Part shown: piece by piece, positions 42,268-50,920 of the stretch
How positions within the stretch are numbered: the stretch's first letter is position 1
Layout of the letters: each line of letters starts with the position of its first letter
Assembly (NCBI GenBank): GCA_950022495.1
Contig: CATLLJ010000006.1
Span: forward strand, 62,001-126,000
From: an uncultured bacterium
GTDB taxonomy: Bacteria > Cyanobacteriota > Vampirovibrionia > Gastranaerophilales > Gastranaerophilaceae
Reading direction: 5' to 3'
Length of the DNA: 64,000 nt
Made by a program: the position numbers and the translations under genes
Notes under the pieces: generated by a model
The model's input: only the letters and a program-made list of their open reading frames with translations
What the model was told of the DNA's origin: nothing
Databases searched by the model: none

Positions 42268-43569
42268 TTATTCAGAAATTCTTCCCGGAACTACAACTCC
42301 GCCTTTTAAATTCTTTTTGTAGAATTCAACGTGCGGTTGAAGAACACTGTCTAAAACCTCAGGGAATGAAGTACCTGACATAATTTTTTCAACAATTTCC
42401 TGATAAACAGTTGCAAATGCTCTTAATTGAGTCAATGTACCTGCAGCAGCTGGAGTTAATCCCATACCGCGAGTTTTAGCAACTTCTAAGAAGAATGCAC
42501 CTGTTACTTCATAAGATTTTGTTAATGCATCAATGTAGCTTTCAGAATTTTCTCTGCAAACACCGTTATCTTGAGGAACTGTTAAAGCAAATACAAGTTT
42601 GTTTGCAGGATTGAAGTGAGCTTCTGCTGAGTGGTGCATAGCATCAGGAACCTTAGCAACCTGTTTCAATGTATCTTTTACAGATTCATTTTGCATTTGA
42701 GCATGCCAGTATACAGTATTTTCAAAAATTGACCCCATATATTGATGAACAGAAGCAGAAATTCCGCTCATTTTAGCATCAGCCCAGAAAATACCTTCTT
42801 TTAATGCTGTATTGATATCTAAATCAGCAGTTAGAGATTCAGAAGAAACTTCTTGAGCTGCATTTAACATTTCAACCATATCTTCTTTTTTCATTCCTGC
42901 ATAAGCAAGTGTGAATAAAGCGTGATCATCAAATGCTGAAAATCTTCCGCCAACATCATCATGAATAAACAAATCACCTAACCAGCCGTTTTCGTTAGAA
43001 GTTCTTCTAAGTTCTGATTTTTCAGCATTGCCGTCTGTAACTGCAATAAAGTGTTTGTTAGCAGCAGCTTTAGCTTCTTCTTCTGATTTACCTTGTGATT
43101 TATAAGCTTCAGTTAACATATTAAGAACTCTCAAGAAACCGTCTTTAGTTTCAAAAGTTGAACCTGATTTTGAAGCAATTAAATAATTTGAAGATAAAAC
43201 ATCATTATCTAATCTGCATAAAAATCTTTCAAAACTTGAAGAATCAACATCTGAATAGAATTCAATAGAATCTTGTTTAATATTTAAACCATTGATAGAT
43301 AACATGTGTTCAACAGTATGTTTAGAACCGCCGATACCCATAACGCTAAGTTTTGAAGCACCTGTTTGAGATTTTAAACTTGAAGCTAATTCATAAATTT
43401 CATCAACTCTTTTAGCTTGTTCTGATGGTAAATTTACCCAGTTCAAGAATTGACCTTTTTGGTTAGCACGAGAAGAGAATTCACTTACGAATTCAGAAAC
43501 TTTTGATGAATATTTGCCAAAATCTACCCCTGAGAATTTAGCAGTAACATTTGAATTTTTTGTCAACAT
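42268..43569 (-). CDS. pgi: Glucose-6-phosphate isomerase
   Basis: Interconverts glucose-6-phosphate and fructose-6-phosphate in glycolysis. The 433-residue protein is the short bacterial form. VMGIGGSKHTVEHML, IASKSGSTFETKDGFLRVL (phosphate-binding SxS/T loop), IHDDVGGRFSAFDDHALF and the late HYSAEAHF-like segment (DAMHHSAEAHF) with the C-terminal Lys-rich AxGMGLTPAAAG region are visible. AAAGGGGTTGTC precedes the ATG. It is monocistronic, and no glycolytic partner adjoins it. Confidence 0.95.
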   Translation of the reverse strand: MLTKNSNVTAKFSGVDFGKYSSKVSEFVSEFSSRANQKGQFLNWVNLPSEQAKRVDEIYELASSLKSQTGASKLSVMGIGGSKHTVEHMLSINGLNIKQDSIEFYSDVDSSSFERFLCRLDNDVLSSNYLIASKSGSTFETKDGFLRVLNMLTEAYKSQGKSEEEAKAAANKHFIAVTDGNAEKSELRRTSNENGWLGDLFIHDDVGGRFSAFDDHALFTLAYAGMKKEDMVEMLNAAQEVSSESLTADLDINTALKEGIFWADAKMSGISASVHQYMGSIFENTVYWHAQMQNESVKDTLKQVAKVPDAMHHSAEAHFNPANKLVFALTVPQDNGVCRENSESYIDALTKSYEVTGAFFLEVAKTRGMGLTPAAAGTLTQLRAFATVYQEIVEKIMSGTSFPEVLDSVLQPHVEFYKKNLKGGVVVPGRISE

Positions 43570-43652
43570 GACAACCCCTTTCTTAAATTGTACCTTTTAC
43601 AATAATATTCTACTATAAAAGTTTTAAAATCACCCAAAAAGCATTTAAAATA

Positions 43653-44915
43653 TTATAATGCAATCTGAGTGCCGACAAGAAGTCTGTGGCTGTCAGGTTT
43701 TGCCTCATTTTGACAATAAATATAATTAAAAATCAGCTTTAGTGCCTGTCCTTTTAAATAATAATTGATACCTGCAGTATATTCTCTTTGATTATTTGCT
43801 TTGACAGTTCTATCAGGATCAAATTCATCGTATCGTGCAAGAATTTCTAATTTCTTTGTGAGCCGATAACCAATAGTAACATACCAGCCCTGTCTGCTTT
43901 TGTTAGTCAAACCGGAACCGCCGTTGGAACCATCAGAAATCGCATATTCCATTCTTGTCCAGAATTTATTATATTCATATCCGATATAAGCACCGCCAAG
44001 AGAATAATCAACAGAATTTCGTCTGCCAAGTACGAAACCGGTACCGGTTGTAAGTTTTCCGTATTTCCCGTCAGTTTTACCAAGCGGTTTTAGATTAACC
44101 CAGCCGTCAAATTCCAATCCCGGAATAAATTCTGTGAAAAATGTATCAGAACTGTATCCGCCAAAATCATAATCAACCAGAGAATAATTTCCTTTTACAC
44201 GAACCCCGACTTTTCTGATATTTGCAAGGTTTCTCGAGATTTGTGAACGATTAATGAAAGGTAAAGTATAAGGAGATTGTGCACCTTCATACCCTGTACC
44301 GGTTCTGGAATTACCAATCAAAATTGTATGATGCGGAATTCTTTTGGTTTCATAATAAGCATCCTGCACAAACTGGCTCATAAATGACCTGTTGTGCTGA
44401 TGAGACATATCAAGCATCAATCGAAAATTATCTTTTCCGCCCCTCATTTTAGTATCAATCAATACATTAACCAGTGCAGGGTTAAATTTTGTAGTTCCAT
44501 GTTCACCTTCAGTCATTGTTGTATCAAAGTTTGATTGAAAAACACCCCACGTATGAACACTTTCTACAGGGCCTTCATCAAATTTTTTGGTTAAATAATC
44601 AGATAACAAAGGCTGCGGTGAACTTATCTGATCAACTTGCAGATTATAAATATCTTTTGCAGCTTGAGAAATCCCGCTGAAAATCTTTGTTTGATGTGTC
44701 AGACTATCAGAATTTTCAAAAAAATTTTGAGTATTAGGTTCAGGTAATGTTTCAAATAATTCTTTTTTATCTATTTTATTATTATCAATATGCTGAACAT
44801 CATTCAATACAAACTCTTTAAAATCAGCACTATCGTATAAAGTTATGGCATCTTCTGCAAATGTGCATAACGAATTGAACAATAACAAAATTAATGTAAA
44901 TAAAAATTTTTTCAC
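43653..44915 (-). CDS. Outer-membrane porin-like beta-barrel protein
   Basis: A 420-residue exported protein. The signal peptide MKKFLFTLILLLFNSLCTFAEDA is cut after about residue 20. A roughly 100-residue helical/polar region leads to alternating amphipathic strands with aromatic girdle residues (TGTGFVLGRRNSVDYSLGGA, YNKFWTRMEYAISDGSN, YVTIGYRLTKKLEILARYDE). This resembles phosphate-selective porin (OprO/OprP-type) barrels. The last residue is Leu, not the usual Phe. It implies an outer membrane. A TPR gene ends 17 nt upstream and is probably in the same operon. Confidence 0.7.
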   Translation of the reverse strand: MKKFLFTLILLLFNSLCTFAEDAITLYDSADFKEFVLNDVQHIDNNKIDKKELFETLPEPNTQNFFENSDSLTHQTKIFSGISQAAKDIYNLQVDQISSPQPLLSDYLTKKFDEGPVESVHTWGVFQSNFDTTMTEGEHGTTKFNPALVNVLIDTKMRGGKDNFRLMLDMSHQHNRSFMSQFVQDAYYETKRIPHHTILIGNSRTGTGYEGAQSPYTLPFINRSQISRNLANIRKVGVRVKGNYSLVDYDFGGYSSDTFFTEFIPGLEFDGWVNLKPLGKTDGKYGKLTTGTGFVLGRRNSVDYSLGGAYIGYEYNKFWTRMEYAISDGSNGGSGLTNKSRQGWYVTIGYRLTKKLEILARYDEFDPDRTVKANNQREYTAGINYYLKGQALKLIFNYIYCQNEAKPDSHRLLVGTQIAL

Positions 44916-44932
44916 GGCTATTCCTAATATAT

Positions 44933-45415
44933 TTATATAATATATTTTTTCAAAATAAGATTTTTCAATGCTTTAGCATGAATTGCATCAGGCTGGATTT
45001 GCAAAAGTCTTTCAAGATATTCTAAAGCTTTATGATATTTGCCCAATTTTTTCTGTGCAGCAGCCATCGCATACAATGCTTCCACAAAATTTGCATCTAA
45101 TTCCAGTGCTTTTTCTAAGTCTTTAACGGCTTTTTCTATATTCGGGTTATCAATATCTTTTCTTGAAAGAATAATCTTAGCACGATTATAATAAGCATCC
45201 GTCATTTTATCATCAATGCTTAAAGCTTTAGTATAATCCATCATCGCTTCATCAAAATCTTCTAAAGCTTGATAAGCTGCACCTCTGAAAAAATACGGGA
45301 CTGCCCAATCATTTTTTAATTCAAGAGATTTATTTATATTCTCAATGGCAGGTTCAAAATCACCATTTTGAAAATTAAAAATTCCATTATCTAAATAATA
45401 TTTATAATCACTCAT
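44933..45415 (-). CDS. TPR protein upstream of the porin gene
   Basis: A 160-residue protein of about four tetratricopeptide repeats: YYLDNGIFNFQNGDFEPAIE, AVPYFFRGAAYQALEDFDEA, AVKDLEKALELDANFVEALY and KALEYLERLLQIQPDAIHAK. There is no signal peptide. It was probably transcribed with the porin-like gene that starts 17 nt downstream, and may act as an assembly adaptor; that link is inferred from position only. Confidence 0.85.
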   Translation of the reverse strand: MSDYKYYLDNGIFNFQNGDFEPAIENINKSLELKNDWAVPYFFRGAAYQALEDFDEAMMDYTKALSIDDKMTDAYYNRAKIILSRKDIDNPNIEKAVKDLEKALELDANFVEALYAMAAAQKKLGKYHKALEYLERLLQIQPDAIHAKALKNLILKKYII

Positions 45416-45514
45416 AACAAAATTATATAATAAAAATTTTTAACCGTCAGGGTTAACTTTTTCTCTATTATGGGTTATTATATTAATATAAATACTGAAA
45501 AGGAAAAGGTTATT

Positions 45515-46321
45515 ATGAAATCAGTCAAAGAGTTGTCAACAGAAACAAAAATATTAAATCGTTTAAAAAAACATCCTCAATGTTTAGAAATGGTTAAATA
45601 CTTGTTTGCAGATGAAGAATTGCAGGAAATGCAAGATTATGCAAACAGCGTATCTATCAGAAGACTTGGTTACAATGACCACGGTCCTGTTCACATGCGT
45701 CAGGTTGTCGGTAATGCAATAAAAATGCTAAATATTTTACACGAAGCAGGCATTCAAACTTCTCTTGAAAAAGAAGAAATGGGAACCTTTGAAGACAGTA
45801 TGTGTGCGGTAATCCTTGCAGGTATGATGCATGATCTTGGTATGGCAATAGGACGTCAAGGACATGAAGAAATGTCTGCACTATTATCCCAGCCAATTAT
45901 TGAAAGAACATTGATGCACATGTTTCCTCACGATTTGCACCGTCGTGTAGTAATTCGTGCAGTGACAACAGAAGCTATAATCGGTCACATGTCATCACGC
46001 AAAATCCATTCTATAGAAGCAGGTATTCTATTAATTGCTGACGGATGCGATATGACAAAAGGAAGAGCAAGAATTCCGATGGCAATTAACACAACGCCAA
46101 GAGTCGGGGATATTCACAAATATTCTGCAAATGCGATTAATCGTATAGGTATTCACAAAGGCGAAAGAAAACCTATCAAAATTGATATTGAAATGTCCGG
46201 TGATGTAGGATTTTTCCAGATTGAAGAAGTTCTGCTGCAAAAAATTGAAGTAAGCCCTGCAAAACAATTTGTAGAACTCTATGCCGGCGTTGAAGGTCAA
46301 GAACGCAAGTGCTATTTATAA
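45515..46321 (+). CDS. HD-domain metal-dependent phosphohydrolase
   Basis: A 268-residue cytoplasmic protein. The HD superfamily metal ligands are visible in order: DHGPVHMRQV (first His), MMHDLGMAIGRQGHEEMS (His-Asp pair and a further His), and LIADGCDMTKGRARI (late Asp). The enzyme probably hydrolyses a nucleotide or phosphomonoester. Its C-terminal 80 residues (IKIDIEMSGDVGFFQIEEVL) form a separate small domain. AGGAAAAGG precedes the ATG at 45515. An upstream ATG at 45470 lacks a site. It is divergent from the TPR/porin pair, and its substrate is unknown. Confidence 0.85.
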   Translation: MKSVKELSTETKILNRLKKHPQCLEMVKYLFADEELQEMQDYANSVSIRRLGYNDHGPVHMRQVVGNAIKMLNILHEAGIQTSLEKEEMGTFEDSMCAVILAGMMHDLGMAIGRQGHEEMSALLSQPIIERTLMHMFPHDLHRRVVIRAVTTEAIIGHMSSRKIHSIEAGILLIADGCDMTKGRARIPMAINTTPRVGDIHKYSANAINRIGIHKGERKPIKIDIEMSGDVGFFQIEEVLLQKIEVSPAKQFVELYAGVEGQERKCYL

Positions 46322-46522
46322 TCGCAAAGATTTTTCAATAATATTGAATTTATAATGTAAATCTTTAATTCTGTTAAATAGAAGCTCTATCAAATTACTA
46401 TAATCTAGAGGTTCATAATCATATTGAGATTCATAAATATCAGAAAGTACTTTAGCCAGACTTTCTATAACTAATATTTTATTTTTAATAATTAATAATT
46501 TATATCTTATTTTTTCATCCAT
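46316..46522 (-). CDS. Small helical hypothetical protein
   Basis: A 68-residue protein (MDEKIRYKLLIIKNKILVIE, then LLFNRIKDLHYKFNIIEKSL), likely two or three helices. AGAGG lies 7 nt before the ATG, so translation is plausible. Its end overlaps the convergent HD gene by 6 nt. I recognise no family. Confidence 0.5.
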   Translation of the reverse strand: MDEKIRYKLLIIKNKILVIESLAKVLSDIYESQYDYEPLDYSNLIELLFNRIKDLHYKFNIIEKSLRL

Positions 46523-46616
46523 ACAAAACCTCTATTCTTAATTATAATCCTTCCGCCTACAAATTACCTATCACATATAACGTTAAACCGCCATATTTAA
46601 TAGTTATTTTAAACTA

Positions 46617-46646
46617 TTGGCAGGAATTTGTCAATAATAATATAAT
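46617..46646 (+). promoter_or_regulatory. Promoter of the small HTH gene (leaderless arrangement)
   Basis: TTGGCA (46617-46622), an 18-nt spacer and TATAAT (46641-46646) end 6 nt before the ATG at 46653, with no ribosome-binding site. Confidence 0.6.
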
Positions 46647-46652
46647 AAAAAT

Positions 46653-46862
46653 ATGAGTAATGTAAAAAGCAAAATTAAAGCATTTATAACTTTGAATGCA
46701 GTATATATCAAAGACTTAGCCGTCATGATGACAGAAAAAAGTGGCAAAAAATACACTGAAGATTCTTTAGGCGGTAAAATCCGAAGAGAAAGTTTAACCT
46801 TCAAAGAAGTTGAACTTATTGCAGACATATTAGGTTATAAAGTTGAATTTATAAGAAAATAA
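46653..46862 (+). CDS. Small HTH-like protein
   Basis: A 69-residue protein: MSNVKSKIKAFITLNAVYIK, DLAVMMTEKSGKKYTEDSLG, GKIRRESLTFKEVELIADIL. It shares its plan with the 77-residue protein at 20851-21084 (first helix, HTH-like turn, KxRxxSLT-type recognition segment, then a hydrophobic ADILGYKVEFI end). I infer a minimal DNA-binding protein without a known target. Confidence 0.6.
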   Translation: MSNVKSKIKAFITLNAVYIKDLAVMMTEKSGKKYTEDSLGGKIRRESLTFKEVELIADILGYKVEFIRK

Positions 46863-46936
46863 ATTTACCCCTTTAAGGGCATAAAAATTAAACCTATTTA
46901 TTGTAAACTCCTTTAGAAAATAAAGGAGTTTTACTT

Positions 46937-47608
46937 ATGAACGAACACAAAAAAATTCTTATTATCACAACCAACTACTCTGGTGACGAAAATTCAGAAA
47001 TAAAAGAAACAGGAGTGTATCTGGAAGAGTTTGCTGTCCCGTATCTTGTATTTAAAGATACAGGTTACGAAATTACTGTAGCAAGCCCGAAAGGCGGTCT
47101 ATCTCCTGTTGATGAGAAAAGTATGTCCTGTTCAAACCCTATGGAATGGGATGAATGTATTAAAATTCTAAGAGACACGACAAGGTTATCCGAAATTGAT
47201 TATAAAAATTATGATGCAATATTTTTACCCGGCGGACACGGCCCAATGTTTGACCTTGCAAATGATGAACTTTTAAAAGAAATCATTGAATATTTCTATG
47301 AAAACAACAAAATCATTGCTGCAATTTGTCACGGTCCTGCAGGGTTAATTTCTGCAAAAGACAAACACGGGGAGTCCATTTTAAAAGACCAAAAAGTAAC
47401 CTGCTTTACTAATAAAGAAGAATATATTACCAAAATGAATGAAATCGTTCCATTCCTTTTAGAAACAAAAATTCGACAACTCGGTGCGAGATTTGAAGAT
47501 GCTGATCCGTGGTCAGAACACGTTTGCGTTGACAAAAATATTATTACCGGTCAAAATCCTCAATCTTCTCTGCTTCTTTCTGAAAAAATGGTAGCGGCAC
47601 TTTCTTAA
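46937..47608 (+). CDS. DJ-1/PfpI-family (Hsp31-like) protein
   Basis: A 223-residue class I glutamine-amidotransferase-like protein. ILIITTNYSG, IFLPGGHGPMFDLANDELL and the nucleophile elbow AAICHGPAGL with the reactive Cys are present; EVTVASPKGG-like (EITVASPKGG) marks the family. Relatives act as glyoxalase III, deglycase or holding chaperones. The AAAGGAG site is 10 nt upstream. The gene's end overlaps the convergent EamA transporter by 65 nt. Confidence 0.88.
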   Translation: MNEHKKILIITTNYSGDENSEIKETGVYLEEFAVPYLVFKDTGYEITVASPKGGLSPVDEKSMSCSNPMEWDECIKILRDTTRLSEIDYKNYDAIFLPGGHGPMFDLANDELLKEIIEYFYENNKIIAAICHGPAGLISAKDKHGESILKDQKVTCFTNKEEYITKMNEIVPFLLETKIRQLGARFEDADPWSEHVCVDKNIITGQNPQSSLLLSEKMVAALS

Positions 47609-48497
47609 AAATTCGTACCTGTACTTGTGAAAGTACAACCGCAATAATCATAAATACACAGCCCAAGCCCTCTCTCATTGTCATTGTTTCATGCAGAATT
47701 AAACTTCCTCCGATAACTGCAAAAACAGATTCCAGACAAAGAATAAGAGATGCAATTGTCGGGGCTGTGTATTTTTGTCCGAAAATCTGCAAAGTATAAG
47801 CAACACCGCATGTCAAAATCCCTGCATACAGTATAGGAATACGACAGGCTACAAAACTATTCACATCAGGATTTTCAAATATAAGCATTAAAGGAAGCGA
47901 CAAAATTCCAACTACAAAAAATTGCAGACAGGAGACTTTTGCAGCATCAACATGTTTTGAAAAATAATTAACAACCAGAATATGTACGCCATAGAAAAAT
48001 GCACTTATAAGCAGCAATATATCATAAAAATCAAACCCGCCTGAATTTGATTTGAAACATAACAAATACAAACCAATAACCGCCATTCCAACACTAACTT
48101 TCACTGCATTAGTAATTTTTTGTCCCAAAAACAATGCTATCAGCGGTACGAAAATTATATATAATGCAGAGATAAAACCGGCTTTTCCTGCACTAACAGA
48201 AAGCATACTATATTGTTGAATACTCATTGCCGTAAATAATGCTAAGCCGCAGGATATTCCTGCTTTTGCGAGTAATTGATGCTGTTTATGTTTATATTCT
48301 TTCGGACGTCTGTCTTCGTGTGTAAATTTCACAAAAAATATCAAAGGTATAAGACTCAAACCGCCCAGAATACTTCTTGCAAAGTTAAAGCTGAATGGAC
48401 CGACATAATCCATGCCGGCTTTTTGAGCGACAAATGATACCCCCCAAATTAAGGCTGTTAAAAACAATGCAATATTAGATAATATTTTTTTGTTCAT
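47544..48497 (-). CDS. EamA/DMT-family transporter
   Basis: A 317-residue inner-membrane protein with about ten helices in two EamA repeats. The first opens NIALFLTALIWGVSFVAQKAG, and the second includes ILYAGILTCGVAYTLQIFGQ and the LESVFAVIGGSLILHETM segment typical of the family. Members export amino acids, sugars or other metabolites; the substrate is not predictable. The 3' end overlaps the DJ-1 gene by 65 nt tail to tail. Confidence 0.9.
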   Translation of the reverse strand: MNKKILSNIALFLTALIWGVSFVAQKAGMDYVGPFSFNFARSILGGLSLIPLIFFVKFTHEDRRPKEYKHKQHQLLAKAGISCGLALFTAMSIQQYSMLSVSAGKAGFISALYIIFVPLIALFLGQKITNAVKVSVGMAVIGLYLLCFKSNSGGFDFYDILLLISAFFYGVHILVVNYFSKHVDAAKVSCLQFFVVGILSLPLMLIFENPDVNSFVACRIPILYAGILTCGVAYTLQIFGQKYTAPTIASLILCLESVFAVIGGSLILHETMTMREGLGCVFMIIAVVLSQVQVRIFKKVPLPFFQKEAEKIEDFDR

Positions 48498-48533
48498 ACA
48501 TATCTCTCTATTTATACAGAAATACTTAAAATA

Positions 48534-49037
48534 TTATTTTTTTCTTTCAATATACGTCGGTGCATTTTTAGGGCTTAGGCCTTTGCGGTTCTCATGATAG
48601 AACGCATAAGTCATAGGTTTTTCTTCGGTATCAAGCATTTCACCGTCAATTATTTTTCCTAAGAATATTGTATGCGTTTCGGTTTCCATTTTATCAGTAA
48701 CTTCACATACCAGATAACCAATTGAATCTTCAATAATATTTAAACCGTCGACAACCCGGGTTTTAATATCAAGGAACTTATCTATATCACGTGCAGAACG
48801 GTAGCCGAATGTTCCGATAACTTTATTGTCAACATCTACACCTAAAATTGATACCGCAAATTTTTTGGAGTCTTCCATACATTTATTTGTATAGTTATCA
48901 TGGTGCATGCTGACTGCAATTGTATTATATGTTACCTGTATCAAGCTGTTTGCAATACAGCCTACGGGTTTTTCACCGCAAAGCGTAGTTACAACATAAA
49001 CACCATAAGACAAATTCTTTAAAACTTCATTATTCAT
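48534..49037 (-). CDS. Flavin reductase-like (FMN-binding split-barrel) protein
   Basis: A 167-residue flavin-binding protein. LSYGVYVVTTLCGEKPVGCIANSLIQVTYNTIAVSM fits the flavin-reductase domain, where CIANSL lies at the FMN site; long stretches are quoted only in part here. YLVCEVTDKMETETHTIFLG is the late beta segment. It may pass electrons between reduced pyridine nucleotide or a ferredoxin and FMN, as in rubredoxin/flavodoxin-linked reductases of anaerobes. It is 37 nt upstream of the EamA gene on the same strand and lies past the terminator of the hydrogenase operon. Confidence 0.85.
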   Translation of the reverse strand: MNNEVLKNLSYGVYVVTTLCGEKPVGCIANSLIQVTYNTIAVSMHHDNYTNKCMEDSKKFAVSILGVDVDNKVIGTFGYRSARDIDKFLDIKTRVVDGLNIIEDSIGYLVCEVTDKMETETHTIFLGKIIDGEMLDTEEKPMTYAFYHENRKGLSPKNAPTYIERKK

Positions 49038-49088
49038 AAATTAATTATATACTACCCTGCAAATTTTTGTATCATTCTATTGAATTAT

Positions 49089-49126
49089 AAAAAGCGAATA
49101 ATCCACATAATGAATTATCCGCTTTT
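49089..49126 (-). terminator. Terminator of the hydrogenase operon
   Basis: On the minus strand AAAAGCGGATAAT and ATTATTCGCTTTTT pair (with one bulge) around a roughly 10-nt loop, ending in a T-run, 22 nt after the hydrogenase stop codon. Confidence 0.75.
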
Positions 49127-49147
49127 ACATCTAAATATTGTTAAAAA

Positions 49148-50614
49148 TTATTTTTTAACTACTTCTTTAATTTCAGGGCTTTCATTAACATAAGCAGTTA
49201 ATTGTTTTAAAGCCGGTTTATAAGAATTTATTGAACTTGAACCGCCTAAGCAGCCGCCCGGACAAGCCATAACTTCAATTAAATTACCCAATTCACAGCT
49301 GCCATTTTTTGCGAATTTTTTCAAATCTCTTATAGATTGTTTATTCAACCCGTCAACAATATATGGCTGAGCTTTTTGACCTTCTTCAAGTAATGTATTA
49401 ACTGCACCTGCAACTCCGCCGGTTACTGCAAAGTTTCTAGCCTGAGCGGAAGATTCTTTTCTATATGCAGTTTCATCGCATTCTGATACTTGAACATTCA
49501 TCGCAATAAACCATGCTCCGAGTTCTTCAAAGTTCAAAACATAATCTATATTCGGGTTTTGCATTGCTTCACGGCGTTTTGCAACACAAGGGCTGAAGAA
49601 TACTGTTACAGCTTCCGGAGTTTCTTTCTTAACCATTTCAGCTGTATAGTATGCAGGAGTTTTAGTTTCTGAACGGAATGGTTTAAGTTCTGGAATATGT
49701 TTTTCAACAAGTTCATTATAGCCTGCACAGCAAGATGTTGTCATAAACTTATCGCCTTTTTCCATTCTTTCTGCAAATTCTGCTGCTTCATTTCTGGTTG
49801 TAATATCAGCACCTTCTGCAACTTCCACAACATCAGAAAATCCTATAGAAAGAATTGCCTGTTTAAGTTGTTTTGGAGTACAAGGAAGCTGTCCCATAAT
49901 TGCCGGAGCCAGCATTGCTACGAGCTTTTTACCTTCTTTTATTGATTTTAAAATATCAATTATTTGACTTTTTTTATGAACTGCACCGAATGGACATGAA
50001 CTTACACATTTTCCGCAAGAAATACATTTATCAAAATCTATACGTGCATGACCATCTTCATCTTTTGCAATGGCACCCACAGGGCAGGCATTTTCACAAG
50101 GAACAATAATTTTTGCAATCGCCTGATAAGGACAAACCTGTGCACACATACCGCAATTTTTACATTTAGACGGGTCAATAACAGATTTACCGTTTTCAAC
50201 TTTAATTGCCCCGAATTTACAGGTTGATTCGCAAGGTCTTGCAACACAGCCCTGACAAAGGTCGGTTACATAAATTCTTGAAGGAACACAACCCTGACAA
50301 GCTGTGTGTAGAACTGTCAACGGATTTTCTTCAGGTTCAGTTCTTTCAAGAGATTTTTTTGCAAGATCTGATAACAATTCGCTATCGTCAGCATCTTCAA
50401 TTGATAATCCTAAACCTGCAATAACTCTATCTCTTAAAATTGCACGTTCTTTATGAATACAACATCTGAATGGAACTTCGCTGCCTTTCGGACGCATATC
50501 ATAAGGAATTTTTCTTGTGTTTTCTTCAAAATTATCACTTAAGTAAGCTTTTATTAATCTTACCAAAATTTCTCGTTTTAAGTGAGAAGTTTGTTTAGGG
50601 GTATTCATAGCCAT
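49148..50614 (-). CDS. [FeFe] hydrogenase, group B-like (monomeric)
   Basis: A 488-residue H2-metabolising enzyme. The N-terminal part has cysteine clusters for several [4Fe-4S] centres (CQGCVARPCESTCKFGAIKV, CKNCGMCAQVCPYQA, CISCGKCVSSCPFGA). The H-cluster domain shows L1 TSCCAGY (the usual TSCCPxW is altered, as in group B), L2 FSPCVAKRRE and L3 MACPGGCLGG, all with their H-cluster cysteines. It probably evolves H2 from reduced ferredoxin, cytoplasmically. It is the last gene of a five-gene operon. The maturases hydE/F/G are not in the window. Confidence 0.92.
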   Translation of the reverse strand: MAMNTPKQTSHLKREILVRLIKAYLSDNFEENTRKIPYDMRPKGSEVPFRCCIHKERAILRDRVIAGLGLSIEDADDSELLSDLAKKSLERTEPEENPLTVLHTACQGCVPSRIYVTDLCQGCVARPCESTCKFGAIKVENGKSVIDPSKCKNCGMCAQVCPYQAIAKIIVPCENACPVGAIAKDEDGHARIDFDKCISCGKCVSSCPFGAVHKKSQIIDILKSIKEGKKLVAMLAPAIMGQLPCTPKQLKQAILSIGFSDVVEVAEGADITTRNEAAEFAERMEKGDKFMTTSCCAGYNELVEKHIPELKPFRSETKTPAYYTAEMVKKETPEAVTVFFSPCVAKRREAMQNPNIDYVLNFEELGAWFIAMNVQVSECDETAYRKESSAQARNFAVTGGVAGAVNTLLEEGQKAQPYIVDGLNKQSIRDLKKFAKNGSCELGNLIEVMACPGGCLGGSSSINSYKPALKQLTAYVNESPEIKEVVKK

Positions 50615-50640
50615 TTTTCTTAATCCTTTTCTTTATATTT

Positions 50641-50901
50641 TTACTTTTTTTCTAATTTTGCATCAATCGCTGATAAAACTTTTTCAGTTGTAGCATCTTT
50701 AATAATTTCATCATCTACTTTTACATAAGGAGCTTTTGAAAATTCCCAGTCTACAGAACATAATCCAAGGCAAGGTACACCACAAACATCAACTTTATCG
50801 CCATATTTTGCAGGAACTATTTCCATTAACTCTTGAAGATTTGCAGAACCCATAACAAAACAAGTTGTTCCTAAACATACTTTTACACTAATTTTTTCCA
50901 T
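50641..50901 (-). CDS. Thioredoxin-like [2Fe-2S] ferredoxin (NuoE-like)
   Basis: An 86-residue protein: KISVKVCLGTTCFVMGSANL, then VDVCGVPCLGLCSVDWEF. The Cys-x4-Cys and Cys-x3-Cys pairs match the ligands of a thioredoxin-fold [2Fe-2S] cluster as in NuoE/HydC C-domains. It is probably an electron carrier or subunit for the flanking hydrogenases. It lies 26 nt upstream of the group B gene and 19 nt downstream of the phosphatase gene in the same operon. Confidence 0.9.
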   Translation of the reverse strand: MEKISVKVCLGTTCFVMGSANLQELMEIVPAKYGDKVDVCGVPCLGLCSVDWEFSKAPYVKVDDEIIKDATTEKVLSAIDAKLEKK

Positions 50902-50920
50902 TTTTACCTTCCTCTATATG

